Assembly: GCF_014681765.1 (NCBI RefSeq)
Contig: NZ_CP061501.1
Location: 39,728 to 103,727, forward strand
Length of the DNA stretch: 64,000 nucleotides
Source: Roseicitreum antarcticum
GTDB taxonomy: Bacteria > Pseudomonadota > Alphaproteobacteria > Rhodobacterales > Rhodobacteraceae
Direction of reading: 5' to 3'
Position numbers and translations under genes: made by a program. Under the pieces are notes generated by a model, which was given only the letters and a program-made list of their open reading frames with translations, made no database searches and had not been told where the DNA came from. Shown here in pieces: positions 43,187 through 51,387 of this stretch (positions within the stretch are counted from its first letter, which is position 1; every line of letters starts with the position of its first letter).

Positions 43187-43815
43187 GGCTGAGGATCGAG
43201 ATCAATCCCGACATCGCCGCCTTAATGCAGGCAGAAATTGCCGCCGGTGAAAAGGCGGTGTCGGCCGCCATGCGCGAGGCTGGCACCGGTCTCAAATCCG
43301 CTTGGCGCAGCCAGATCACCGGCGCGGGGTTGGGCACGAGGTTGGGCAACAGCATCCGCCTGGCCAGCTTCCCCAAAACTGGCGACAGCCTGAACGCAGC
43401 GGCGCTGGTCTGGTCCAACGCCCCGGTGATCATCGGAGCGCATGACACCGGCCCGCTGATCCGGTCCAAGAATGGGTTCTGGCTGGCGATCCCAACTGCT
43501 GCCGCTGGCAAAAGCAGCAAAGGCGGTCGGATCACCCCCGGCGAATGGGAGCGCCGCACTGGCCTGCGCCTAAGGTTTATCTACCGCCGGAGGGGCCCAA
43601 GCCTGCTGGTGGCCGAGGGACGGCTGAATTCCAAAGGTCGGGCTGTGGCGTCAAAGTCCAAAACCGGACGCGGCGTGGCAACCGTGCTGATTTTCCTGCT
43701 GGTACCACAGGTCAAGCTGCGGAAAAGGCTCGATTTGGCGCGGGATGCAGAGCGCGCGGTGGACGGCGTGCCGGGCCTGATCGTGGCGAGCTGGGTGGAG
43801 GGACAACTGGGCTGA
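43183..43815 (+). CDS. DUF6441-like phage protein
   Basis: A 210-residue protein (MRLRIEINPDIAALMQAEIAAGEKAVSAAMREAGTGLKSAWRSQITGAGLGTRLGNSIR ... GFWLAIPTAAAGKSS ... TGLRLRFIYRRRGPSLLV). It fits the DUF6441 family found right after head-tail connectors in Rhodobacterales phages, with a probable role in tail or neck assembly. It is the last phage structural gene here; all tail tube, tape-measure and baseplate genes that should follow are missing. Confidence 0.75.
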   Translation: MRLRIEINPDIAALMQAEIAAGEKAVSAAMREAGTGLKSAWRSQITGAGLGTRLGNSIRLASFPKTGDSLNAAALVWSNAPVIIGAHDTGPLIRSKNGFWLAIPTAAAGKSSKGGRITPGEWERRTGLRLRFIYRRRGPSLLVAEGRLNSKGRAVASKSKTGRGVATVLIFLLVPQVKLRKRLDLARDAERAVDGVPGLIVASWVEGQLG

Positions 43816-43816
43816 C

Positions 43817-43897
43817 GTCTGCAATGCGGACAAAGTGTGAGTTCGCTGCAAGTGCACCAATGTTGGTTTTGAGGAAGCAGTTCAACAAACGGTCGTT
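43817..43897 (-). repeat. Dispersed intergenic repeat, copy B
   Basis: Reverse-complement match to 323-400 (about 80 percent over 75 bases). It starts directly after the DUF6441-like stop, the point where the phage late region breaks off. Confidence 0.6.
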
Positions 43898-43933
43898 TAG
43901 TAGCGATACACGAAACTGAAAAAGACTGTTTTG

Positions 43934-44818
43934 ATGCCCCTGATCGGCTATGCCCGTGTATCCACCGAGGATCAGACCCCCCTGCCCCAGTCGCAGGCCC
44001 TGAAATCTGTGGGCTGTAACGAGATCCATGAGGAGCAGGCCTCGGGCGGAAACCGCGCCCGACCAGTGTTGGCCCGCGTGCTGGAGCGCATCGCCAAGGG
44101 CGACACGCTGGTCGTCGTGCGGATAGACCGGTTGGCAAGGTCGCTGTCGCATCTTCTTGAAGTGATTGAGCGGCTGGAAGCCAAGGGGGCCTTTTTCCGC
44201 TCGCTGGAAGACCCGATCGACACCGCCAGTCCCCAAGGCAAGTTCACTCTGCAGGTTCTGGGTGCTGCGGCCGAGTTCGAACGGGCGCTGATCCGCGAGC
44301 GCACCAAGGCGGGTTTGGCGAGCGCACGCAACGCGGGCCGCGTCGGCGGCAACCCAGGCCTGCGCGCCCGCGACCCGGCGGCGCTGCGCAAGGTCAGGCT
44401 CGCACGGGCTAACGGTTACATGGAGCGACTGAACGAAAACGCGCAGGATTGGGTGCCCCATGTCCGCCGCCTGCGACCTGACATGCCCTGGGAAGACGTA
44501 CTACGGATAGTGAATGCCCCTTTGCTAGAAGCGCAGCGCTGGACGCAAGCGCGCCTGCTGCGCGCCGTGAACGCGTATGTTCGCGACGGTTTCTTGTCTG
44601 AAACGGTGCTGGCTCGCGCCGGTCGGCGTGATACCGACGACCGCCTGCCAGCCATCGTAGCAGCCATCAAGGGCGCGGACTCCGACATCACTTTACAAGC
44701 TATCTGCGATCGGTTGGAAGCCATGCGAGAACGGACGCCGCGAGGTCGGAGCAACTGGCAGCCGTCTTCGGTAAAGATGCTGCTGGAGCGCGCTGAAAAG
44801 CTGGGTTTGCTGAATTGA
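43934..44818 (+). CDS. Serine recombinase (resolvase/invertase family)
   Basis: A 294-residue protein. Residues 1-140 form a resolvase catalytic domain: IGYARVSTEDQ with catalytic Ser, VVVRIDRLARSLSHLLEVIERLEAKG and GAAAEFERALIRERTKAGLASA. A C-terminal part of about 150 residues (PWEDVLRIVN ... WQPSSVKMLLERAEKLGLL) is longer than in Tn3 resolvases (about 185 residues) and probably carries a different DNA-binding domain. It could resolve plasmid multimers or derive from a transposon. It adjoins the break in the phage region, so it may be linked to that rearrangement. Confidence 0.88.
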   Translation: MPLIGYARVSTEDQTPLPQSQALKSVGCNEIHEEQASGGNRARPVLARVLERIAKGDTLVVVRIDRLARSLSHLLEVIERLEAKGAFFRSLEDPIDTASPQGKFTLQVLGAAAEFERALIRERTKAGLASARNAGRVGGNPGLRARDPAALRKVRLARANGYMERLNENAQDWVPHVRRLRPDMPWEDVLRIVNAPLLEAQRWTQARLLRAVNAYVRDGFLSETVLARAGRRDTDDRLPAIVAAIKGADSDITLQAICDRLEAMRERTPRGRSNWQPSSVKMLLERAEKLGLLN

Positions 44819-44865
44819 GCGGAATAACCTTGCAAATCTTCCACACAATGGAATAATTGCAAGGT

Positions 44866-46029
44866 ATGTATCCGCGAATAACCAACCAAATTGTGCTATC
44901 CGCCCTTGAAGAGCAGGCGGCAGTTGTCCTTTTAGGACCCCGGCAGGTTGGAAAGACAACGCTGGCTCTGGAACTCGCAGACTCGCGCCCGTCCGTCTAC
45001 CTCGACCTTGAACGTGACGCGGACCGGCAGATCCTCGCCGAGCCCGATCTCTATCTAGACGAGCAGGCCGGGATGCTGGTGATCCTCGATGAGGTTCAGC
45101 AAATGCCGGGCTTGTTCAAGAGTCTTCGCGGGCAGATCGACATGCGACGACGTAAGGGCTTCCGCACCGGGCTGTTCTTGCTCCTTGGTTCCGCAACCAA
45201 CGAGCTATTGCATCAGTCGGCCGAGTCCCTCGCCGGCCGCGTCCGTTACATCGAAATGCGGCCCCTTCAGTTGGATGAAGTAGGCCGCGATCGGCTGAAC
45301 GACCTCTGGCTGCGTGGCGGCTTTCCCGACAGCTTTCAGGCGGCCAGCGACCGGGCCAGCCTGAGCTGGCGGGAGGATTTCCTTCGCACCTATCTGGAGC
45401 GTGACATCCCTGCCCTCGGGCCGCGCATCCCAGCCACCACCCTACGCCGCTTCTGGACGATGCTTGCCCATGCTCAGGGCGGCTTACTGAATGCCGCGGC
45501 CCTGGCCGAAGGTTTGGGTGTGTCTGGCCAGACAATCGGGCGATACCTTGATCTTCTCGTTGACCTCATGCTGGTGCGGCGGTTGGCCCCGTGGCATGAG
45601 AATGTCGGCAAGCGCCTAGTCAAGTCGCCCAAAGTCTATGTCCGGGACAGTGGCCTTGTGCATGCCCTGCTCGGCCTCGGTTCGCTGGAAAGCCTGCTTG
45701 GCCATCCGGTGGTTGGAGGCAGCTGGGAAGGGTTCTGCCTCGAAACCCTAATTGCCGCAGCGCCATCAGGCACTGAACCCTTCTTCTACCGAACCTCGGT
45801 CGGGGCGGAACTGGATCTAGTCCTCCACCTGCCCGAAGGCGAGACTTGGGCGATCGAGATCAAGCGTACCACCGCTCCAAAGGTGTCGCGCGGCTTCCAC
45901 CTTGCGGTCGAAGACATCAAAGCTGACCGAAAGCTGTTGGTTTATGCTGGCGAACGGGATGTCCCTGCAGCGGATGGCTTACGCGCGATGCCGCTGGATG
46001 CGGCGGTTGCCCTGCTGCGAAATATTTGA
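44866..46029 (+). CDS. AAA ATPase with DUF4143 C-terminal domain
   Basis: A 387-residue protein. The N-terminal AAA_14 domain has Walker A LLGPRQVGKTTLA and Walker B LVILDEVQQMP with LLLGSATNELL (sensor). The C-terminal DUF4143 domain has FRTSVGAELDLVLHLPEGETWAIEIKRTTAPKVSRGF, a degenerate PD-(D/E)XK-like nuclease core with the E-x-K pattern. This widespread family has no firm function; some members behave as toxin-like or defence-associated NTPases. ATG at 44866 is preferred to TTG at 44857. It is a single-gene unit between the recombinase and repA. Confidence 0.88.
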   Translation: MYPRITNQIVLSALEEQAAVVLLGPRQVGKTTLALELADSRPSVYLDLERDADRQILAEPDLYLDEQAGMLVILDEVQQMPGLFKSLRGQIDMRRRKGFRTGLFLLLGSATNELLHQSAESLAGRVRYIEMRPLQLDEVGRDRLNDLWLRGGFPDSFQAASDRASLSWREDFLRTYLERDIPALGPRIPATTLRRFWTMLAHAQGGLLNAAALAEGLGVSGQTIGRYLDLLVDLMLVRRLAPWHENVGKRLVKSPKVYVRDSGLVHALLGLGSLESLLGHPVVGGSWEGFCLETLIAAAPSGTEPFFYRTSVGAELDLVLHLPEGETWAIEIKRTTAPKVSRGFHLAVEDIKADRKLLVYAGERDVPAADGLRAMPLDAAVALLRNI

Positions 46030-46045
46030 CGCGCGAAACGCGCGT
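46029..46045. other. Short perfect hairpin after the DUF4143 gene
   Basis: ACGCGCG at 46029-46035 pairs with CGCGCGT at 46039-46045 around AAA. There is no T run, so it is either a weak terminator or a protein-binding site ahead of repA. Confidence 0.35.
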
Positions 46046-46203
46046 GGCTACCACTAGAACTTTCAGCTTGCTTGTGTTGGCGCAAGTGACAAGCCACTAA
46101 ATATAGAAAGTGCTTGCACGAATCTGACTCCTCCGGCAATAGTCACGGAAAAGGGCGACTAAACGCCGAATTCCGTGAACACGCTGCGGGGGCAAGAGGG
46201 CAG

Positions 46204-47388
46204 ATGAGCAGAGCCGAGACACACGAAGATCTCAATGCGGTCATCCGCCAGCACTCCGAGTTGCTGGCCGCTCAGCTGCATTCGCAGCGTGAGAGCCTCT
46301 TTCCGCCTGATGCGACCAAGTCGATGCGCAAATTCACCTCTGGTGAGGCGGCGGCCTCGCTTGGGGTCAACGACTCCTACCTGCGAAAACTCCACCTCGA
46401 TGGCAAGGGCCCGTCGCCTGAGTTGACTTCGGGCAACCGACGGCACTATTCCGCAAAGGACATCCAAGACCTCCGGGTGCTGTTGGAGAAGACCGCCCGA
46501 AAGCCCGGTGACTATTTGCCCGGGCGTCGCGCAGGCGATCACCTACAGATCATCGGCGTGATGAACTTCAAGGGTGGTTCGGGAAAGACGACAACTTCGG
46601 CCCATCTGGCGCAGCGTCTGGCCCTCAAAGGATATCGCGTTCTCGCGATCGACCTCGACCCACAGGCCTCGCTCACCGCGCTGCATGGCGTTCAGCCAGA
46701 GTTCGACCTGCTGGATGGCGGCACGCTCTACGACGCAATCCGCTACGAAGATCCTGTGCCCATCGCCGATGTCATACGCAAGACATATATCCCCAATCTC
46801 GATCTGATCCCGGGCAACCTCGAACTGATGGAGTTCGAACATGACACGCCACGGGCTTTGGCCAAGGGCAATGCCGGCCTCTTTTTCTTTCGTGTGAAAG
46901 AAGCCTTGGCTCAGGTCAATGACGACTACGACGTTGTCGTCATTGACTGTCCACCGCAACTCGGCTTTCTGACTATGTCGGCCCTTTCGGCAGCGACCGG
47001 TGTGTTGGTCACGATCCATCCCGAAATGCTTGACGTTATGTCGATGAGCCAGTTCCTGCGAATGACGGCCGACCTGATTGACGTAATTGCCGACAGCGGC
47101 GCCGATATGTCCCACGACTGGATGCGGTATCTTTTGACCCGCTACGAGCCAACAGACGCACCTCAGAACCGCATCGTTGCCTTTCTGCGCACAATGTACG
47201 GCGACAAGGTGTTGAATGCGCCTATGCTGAAATCTACGGCGGTCTCCGATGCAGGGCTAACCAAGCAGACGCTTTACGAAGTCGAGCGCAGCGCCTTTAC
47301 GCGGACAACATATGATCGGGCCATCGAAAGCCTGAACGCAGTGAACGATGAAATCTCGCAACTCATTCAAAAGACTTGGGGGCGTTGA
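46204..47388 (+). CDS. repA: Plasmid partitioning ATPase RepA (ParA family) of repABC
   Basis: A 394-residue protein. The N-terminal part has a MerR-like DNA-binding motif (FTSGEAAASLGVNDSYLRKLHLDGKGPSPELTSGNRRHYSAKDI) used in autorepression. The ParA ATPase has the deviant Walker A FKGGSGKTTTSAHLA, DLDPQASLTALHG, and Walker B VVIDCPPQLGFLTMSAL. The ATG at 46204 is preceded by AGAGGG; an earlier in-frame ATG at 46114 lacks such a site. It forms an operon with repB (ATGA overlap) and repC, the standard alphaproteobacterial replicon, and drives DNA segregation with RepB and parS. Confidence 0.95.
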   Translation: MSRAETHEDLNAVIRQHSELLAAQLHSQRESLFPPDATKSMRKFTSGEAAASLGVNDSYLRKLHLDGKGPSPELTSGNRRHYSAKDIQDLRVLLEKTARKPGDYLPGRRAGDHLQIIGVMNFKGGSGKTTTSAHLAQRLALKGYRVLAIDLDPQASLTALHGVQPEFDLLDGGTLYDAIRYEDPVPIADVIRKTYIPNLDLIPGNLELMEFEHDTPRALAKGNAGLFFFRVKEALAQVNDDYDVVVIDCPPQLGFLTMSALSAATGVLVTIHPEMLDVMSMSQFLRMTADLIDVIADSGADMSHDWMRYLLTRYEPTDAPQNRIVAFLRTMYGDKVLNAPMLKSTAVSDAGLTKQTLYEVERSAFTRTTYDRAIESLNAVNDEISQLIQKTWGR

Positions 47389-48386
47389 TGACGGACAGTA
47401 AGAAGAAGCGAATGTCCATGCTGGACGGTCTCGCAACCGCTGGAACGCCTGCGGCCTCGGGCAGTATGATGTCCAGTAATCGAGCTCTGCGTTCTGCCCG
47501 AGATGCTGTCGATGCCCATAATGTCTGGGAGCTTGACCCGGCCGAGATCGAAGACGGACGTTTTGCAGACAGGCTGGATCCAGCAGATATACACGATCTG
47601 CGTACCTCGATCGAACAGAACGGACAGACCGTTCCAATACTGGTCCGGCGCCATCCAACTGAGATCAACCGTTACCTCCTTGTCTATGGACGCAGGAGGT
47701 TGGAGGCCATCCGCAGATCAGACAAGGTTAGCAAGGTCAGGGCGCTCATCGCGAACCTTGACGACAGCGCCGCTCTGCGTGCGCAAGTGTCGGAAAACAC
47801 GGCGCGGCGCGACCTCAGCTACATCGAGCGGGCCCTCTTCGCACGTGAAATGCTCGACAGCAGCTTTGGTACGCAAGCGCAGATCGCCGAAGTCTTGAAT
47901 GTGACACGTTCGGCAGTGTCGATGGCAATCTCGGTCGCCAAGGCAATCGGTTCCGAAATGACCCAAGCAATTGGGCCCGCATATGGTATTGGTCGCCCGC
48001 GTTGGGAGGCTCTCGCTAAGGAGCTCGCGCAGGGACATTTTGATCAAAGACACCTCTGTGAGGTCGCTCTTGAAGCTCGTAACAGGGCGCCATCTGGAGA
48101 GGAATCCGACGAGGATGACGAACTTCGCCCTGATCCTTCGGTAGCGGCTTTCGAGGCGGTATCGCGTCATCTCAAGAAGAAGGCCAGTCCAGCCAGTGGT
48201 TTAAAACCACGGCCAAAAGAGACTGAGCTTGTGATCGACGGTGCCCGTGCCGGCACGATCAAGAAGTCAGCCAGAGGGGTCCGTCTGGACCTAACGGATG
48301 TGGACGGTGCCTTTGCCGACTGGCTAGAAAGCCAGGCACAGGACGTCCTTCAAGAACTTCACGCGCGCTGGAAGCGCGAGACGTGA
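47388..48386 (+). CDS. repB: Plasmid partitioning protein RepB (ParB family) of repABC
   Basis: A 332-residue ParB-like protein. It has an N-terminal RepA-interaction tail (MTDSKKKRMSMLDGLA), the ParB/Srx CTPase region (IEQNGQTVPILVRRHP, YLLVYGRRRLEAIR, SENTARRDLSYIERALFAREM), and a central helix-turn-helix (TQAQIAEVLNVTRSAVSMAIS) that reads parS. A C-terminal dimerisation part follows. It overlaps repA by ATGA. The 16-bp palindromes downstream of repC fit the RepB-bound parS consensus. Confidence 0.95.
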   Translation: MTDSKKKRMSMLDGLATAGTPAASGSMMSSNRALRSARDAVDAHNVWELDPAEIEDGRFADRLDPADIHDLRTSIEQNGQTVPILVRRHPTEINRYLLVYGRRRLEAIRRSDKVSKVRALIANLDDSAALRAQVSENTARRDLSYIERALFAREMLDSSFGTQAQIAEVLNVTRSAVSMAISVAKAIGSEMTQAIGPAYGIGRPRWEALAKELAQGHFDQRHLCEVALEARNRAPSGEESDEDDELRPDPSVAAFEAVSRHLKKKASPASGLKPRPKETELVIDGARAGTIKKSARGVRLDLTDVDGAFADWLESQAQDVLQELHARWKRET

Positions 48387-48429
48387 AGAGAGGAAAAGCA
48401 TCAATGAAAAGGAGGCACGGAACAGGCTA

Positions 48430-48560
48430 GAGAAAAGGTCCCGCAAAGCTTGCGCTCCACGAGACCCAGACGTTGATCTTAGCATTTTCAAGGTAATGGG
48501 CCAGCGCAAAAACCGCAAGTCTTATGTGATTCGCGGAACGGTTTTTTATGCCTTCGTGAA
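48430..48560 (-). ncRNA. Probable counter-transcribed RNA of repABC (incompatibility RNA)
   Basis: In repABC replicons a small antisense RNA is made from the repB-repC spacer and controls RepC. The 180-base spacer here has GGTC...GAGACC with an inner GCAAAGCTTGC dyad (48439-48469), and AAAACCG paired with CGGTTTT (around 48507-48535). These are the kinds of stems used by this RNA and its target. The exact ends and promoter were not visible; the call is mainly by position. Confidence 0.45.
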
Positions 48561-48567
48561 ATAATTC

Positions 48568-49779
48568 ATGGAATACACACCACTTTCGCCGTTTATGCGG
48601 CCTATCTCGCATGCCCATTTGAGAGTGATCGAAGAACCCGACACGCCCGTCTCGGGTAAGACGGTCAACAAATGGGAGCTTCTGCGAGAGCTTTCCAAGT
48701 CTCAGGCAGCCTTCGGCGTCACAGAGCGCGATCTGACAGTCCTTCAGGGCCTTCTGAGCTTCTTTCCCCATGACGCGCTCGGCGGGAACGCAGAGATGGT
48801 CGTATTCCCGTCCAATAAAGCGATCTGTGAGCGCCTGAATGGCATGGCCTGTTCAACGATGCGGCGCCACCTCGCCCGGTTGGTCGATGCGGGCCTGCTC
48901 GTCCGCCGCGACAGCCCGAACGGGAAGCGCTATGTCCGCAAACACGGCGAAGAGCGCGTGGCCTTCGGTTTCGACCTTACTCTGCTCTACCGTCGTTCTG
49001 AGGAGATCGCACGGGCAGCAGAGGCTGTGCGCGAGGCAGAGAACCGTGTCAGGCGCTTGCGTGAGGTCGTTAGCCTCATGCGGCGCGACATCGCTGCCCT
49101 GGCCGAGTTCGGTGAAGAAATACAGCCTGGCTTGGGCCTTTGGGATCAACTGCGAGATACGGCCGTTTTGACGGCCCGCGCTCTCCGCCGCAAGCTGCCG
49201 CTGGAGGATTTAACGCAGTTCCGACGCCAACTAGAAGCGCTGCTTGACCAGGCACGGAACGTCATTGATGGTCCTGAAACAGAAGAAATGGTCACCAATG
49301 ATGCCCGTTTTGAGCGTCACCATCATAATTCAAATGAAGAATCTATGGATCTTGAACCTGGCTTGGGAACAGCCAAGACGGCTAACGTCGCACAAGAAGA
49401 CGAAAGTCCAGCGCCAGAGGAAAGCATTGAAGAGCCAGACACCAGACGTGCACCAAAGATCCCACTTCATCTCGTTATCGCAAGCTGTCCATCTCTCGCG
49501 ACCTTCTATGACGGTCCGATCCGGCATTGGCATCAACTCTATGACGCCGCCTGCCATGTCCGCCCGGCAATGGGGATCAGCGCATCAGCCTGGGAAGAGG
49601 CACAGCGTTGCATGGGGCCTGAACAAGCATCCATCGTAGTTGTAGCAATGCTGCAGCGATTTGCTGACATCAGATCACCCGGTGGTTACCTGCGTGCGCT
49701 CACAGCCAAAGCAGCAGCTGGTGAGTTTTCCTGCGGGCCTATGGTCATGGCGCTGATCGGGAGGAGGAGTGCGGCCTGA
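48568..49779 (+). CDS. repC: Plasmid replication initiator RepC
   Basis: A 403-residue protein with the RepC N-terminal winged-helix domain (VNKWELLRELSKSQAAFGVTERDLTVLQGLLSFFPHDALGG, AICERLNGMACSTMRRHLARLVDAGLLVRRDSPNGKRYVRK), an acidic linker, and the C-terminal domain (PLHLVIASCPSLATFYDG ... ASIVVVAMLQRFADIRSPGGYLRALTAKAAAGEFS). RepC binds an AT-rich origin inside its own coding region in characterised repABC plasmids, so oriV is expected within this gene, probably in the AT-richer part at 49260-49350. It is the third gene of the replicon; GC-rich palindromic parS sites follow within 2 bases. Confidence 0.95.
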   Translation: MEYTPLSPFMRPISHAHLRVIEEPDTPVSGKTVNKWELLRELSKSQAAFGVTERDLTVLQGLLSFFPHDALGGNAEMVVFPSNKAICERLNGMACSTMRRHLARLVDAGLLVRRDSPNGKRYVRKHGEERVAFGFDLTLLYRRSEEIARAAEAVREAENRVRRLREVVSLMRRDIAALAEFGEEIQPGLGLWDQLRDTAVLTARALRRKLPLEDLTQFRRQLEALLDQARNVIDGPETEEMVTNDARFERHHHNSNEESMDLEPGLGTAKTANVAQEDESPAPEESIEEPDTRRAPKIPLHLVIASCPSLATFYDGPIRHWHQLYDAACHVRPAMGISASAWEEAQRCMGPEQASIVVVAMLQRFADIRSPGGYLRALTAKAAAGEFSCGPMVMALIGRRSAA

Positions 49780-49780
49780 T

Positions 49781-49796
49781 GTTCACAGCTGTGAAC
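49781..49796. promoter_or_regulatory. parS site 1
   Basis: Perfect 16-bp palindrome GTTCACAGCTGTGAAC starting one base after the repC stop. It fits the repABC parS consensus GTTNNCNGCNGNNAAC bound by RepB. Confidence 0.9.
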
Positions 49797-49826
49797 TTTC
49801 ACCAAATAGGAGCCGTAGAACGAAAT

Positions 49827-49842
49827 GTTCACAGCTGTGAAC
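49827..49842. promoter_or_regulatory. parS site 2
   Basis: An identical copy of the 16-bp palindrome, 46 bases after the first. Paired parS sites downstream of repC are common in this replicon type. Confidence 0.9.
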
Positions 49843-49977
49843 TCTTTGACTTAGTTTTACGCACTCAGCCATGTTTGCTCACCACCAGCTTGAGAGTGAA
49901 AGGTTTGGGGTTTGAGGGTGACGGGAAGTGAGATCGGGAGAGTGGCTTCCGAGGCCCGTCGTGGAGAAAATCTGATG

Positions 49978-51055
49978 CCGAAAGCTATCCAGAAAATCAC
50001 CCTATCGCCTTCCCAGGATATCCCTTTCGACAAGCTTGTGCTGAGCCAGTCCAATGTACGGCGCATCAAGGCTGGCGTGTCCGTTGATGAGTTGGCCGAA
50101 GACATCGCACGCCGTGGCTTACTGCAGAGCCTGAGCGTGCGGCCGGTGCTGGACGATGACGGCACTGAGACTGGCAAATTTGAAATCCCTGCCGGTGGTC
50201 GGCGCTTCGAAGCATTGTCACTGCTGGTGAAGCAGAAGCGTTTGGCGAAGACCGCGCGCATTCATTGCATCGTGCGGGATGCGGGGTCCGCGATCCTCGC
50301 CAAGGACGATTCACTTGCAGAAAGCACGCAGCGCATCGCCTTGCACCCGCTTGATCAGTTCCGCGCGTTTGTGTCACTGCGCGACAAGGGTCAGAGCGAT
50401 ACTGAGATTGCTGCCGCCTTCTTCATCACGCCGCAGATCGTGAAGCAGCGCCTGAAACTTGCCTCCGTCGCCCCTGCCCTGATTGCTGTCTATGCGGAAG
50501 ATGGCATCACGCTGGAGCAGCTCATGGCCTTCACCGTGAACCCCGATCACGCGTGCCAGGTTCAGGTCTAGGATGTGATCAGCACATCCTGGAACAAGGA
50601 GCCATTCCAGATCCGGCGCATTCTGACCGAGACCTCGGTCCGGGTGTCCGACCGGCGCGCGGTCTTTGTGGGTATTGATGCTTATGAAGCGGCTGGCGGC
50701 ACGATGCTGCATGACCTCTTCCAGGGAGATGACGGATGACGAAGGTGCGGCTCATACGAAACTGCTCGCCGAGTATCGGGCGCTGGAAGAGGAATACGCA
50801 GGACAGGAAGAAATCCCCGACGAGATCGACACGCGGCTTGGCGTGTTAGAAGCGGAGATGGAAAAGTTCGAAACCCAGCCGTTGATCTTCGATCGGACAG
50901 AGATCGGGCGGGCAGGGGCGTTCATCACACTCGACCGCTACGGCGCGCTTGCAGTCTATCGCGGCTACGACCACCTCACATCGGATGAGTCCGTTGAGGA
51001 CGGCATCACCGCCAATGAATACACCTTCACCGCAGGGGGGCGGCGGTTCGGATGA
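49978..51055 (+). pseudogene. Plasmid ParB/RepB/Spo0J-family gene, broken
   Basis: The N-terminal part (49978-50571) is ParB-like: IPFDKLVLSQSNVRRIKAGVSVDELAEDIARRGLLQSLSVRP, GRRFEALSLLVKQKRL, DSLAESTQRIALHPLDQFRAF and a helix-turn-helix (TEIAAAFFITPQIVKQRL). It stops at TAG (50569-50571) inside a segment that otherwise continues as DVISTSWNKEPFQIRRILTET, probably from a Trp codon TGG. Beyond LFQGDDG a stretch is deleted between two GATGACG-like repeats, and the C-terminal part resumes as MTDDEGAAHTKLLAEYRALEEEYAG to 51055. The missing segment resembles the ParB-like fragment at 63690-63900. These large ParB-like proteins are common on Rhodobacterales plasmids, role uncertain. Confidence 0.8.
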
Positions 51056-51080
51056 CACATGGAAGGGCTCAACCCATCTC

Positions 51081-51113
51081 TTGCAGAATATCCAGAATGT
51101 ATGTATATTCTGC
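51081..51113 (+). promoter_or_regulatory. Toxin-antitoxin promoter and operator
   Basis: TTGCAG (51081-51086) and TATATT (51104-51109) are separated by 17 bases, a good sigma-70 promoter. GCAGAATAT (51083-51091) and ATATTCTGC (51105-51113) form a perfect 9-bp inverted repeat spanning both promoter boxes. This is the arrangement expected for autorepression by the antitoxin encoded 20 bases downstream. Confidence 0.7.
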
Positions 51114-51132
51114 ACAAATGGAGACCCAGATC

Positions 51133-51387
51133 ATGCAAGAGCTTCCAGAGTTCAAGGCGGCCGACCTGACGCGGCACACAAGTGACCTGTTTGACGCGGC
51201 CATTCGGTCGCCGATCGCGATCACCAAGCATCGCAAGCCGAAATTCGTGCTGATGAGCATGCACCAGTATCAGCAGCTCGCGCGGGGGGCCACGCAGCAG
51301 GCTTACATGATCGACGAGATGCCAGAGGATCTCAAGGCGCTGATGATAGAAGGGCTCGAGCGGGACTTGACGAAGGCGGATGACTAA
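51133..51387 (+). CDS. Antitoxin, Phd/YefM family
   Basis: An 84-residue protein starting MQELPEFKAADLTRHTSDLFDAAIRSPIAITKHRKPKFVLMSMHQYQQL. It has the Phd/YefM DNA-binding and dimerisation fold, where SDLFDAA and PIAITKHxxPKFVLMS are typical, followed by an acidic toxin-binding tail. ATG at 51133 has GGAG nine bases upstream; ATG at 51118 is possible. It overlaps the toxin gene by 8 bases and is preceded by a palindromic operator. Confidence 0.85.
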   Translation: MQELPEFKAADLTRHTSDLFDAAIRSPIAITKHRKPKFVLMSMHQYQQLARGATQQAYMIDEMPEDLKALMIEGLERDLTKADD

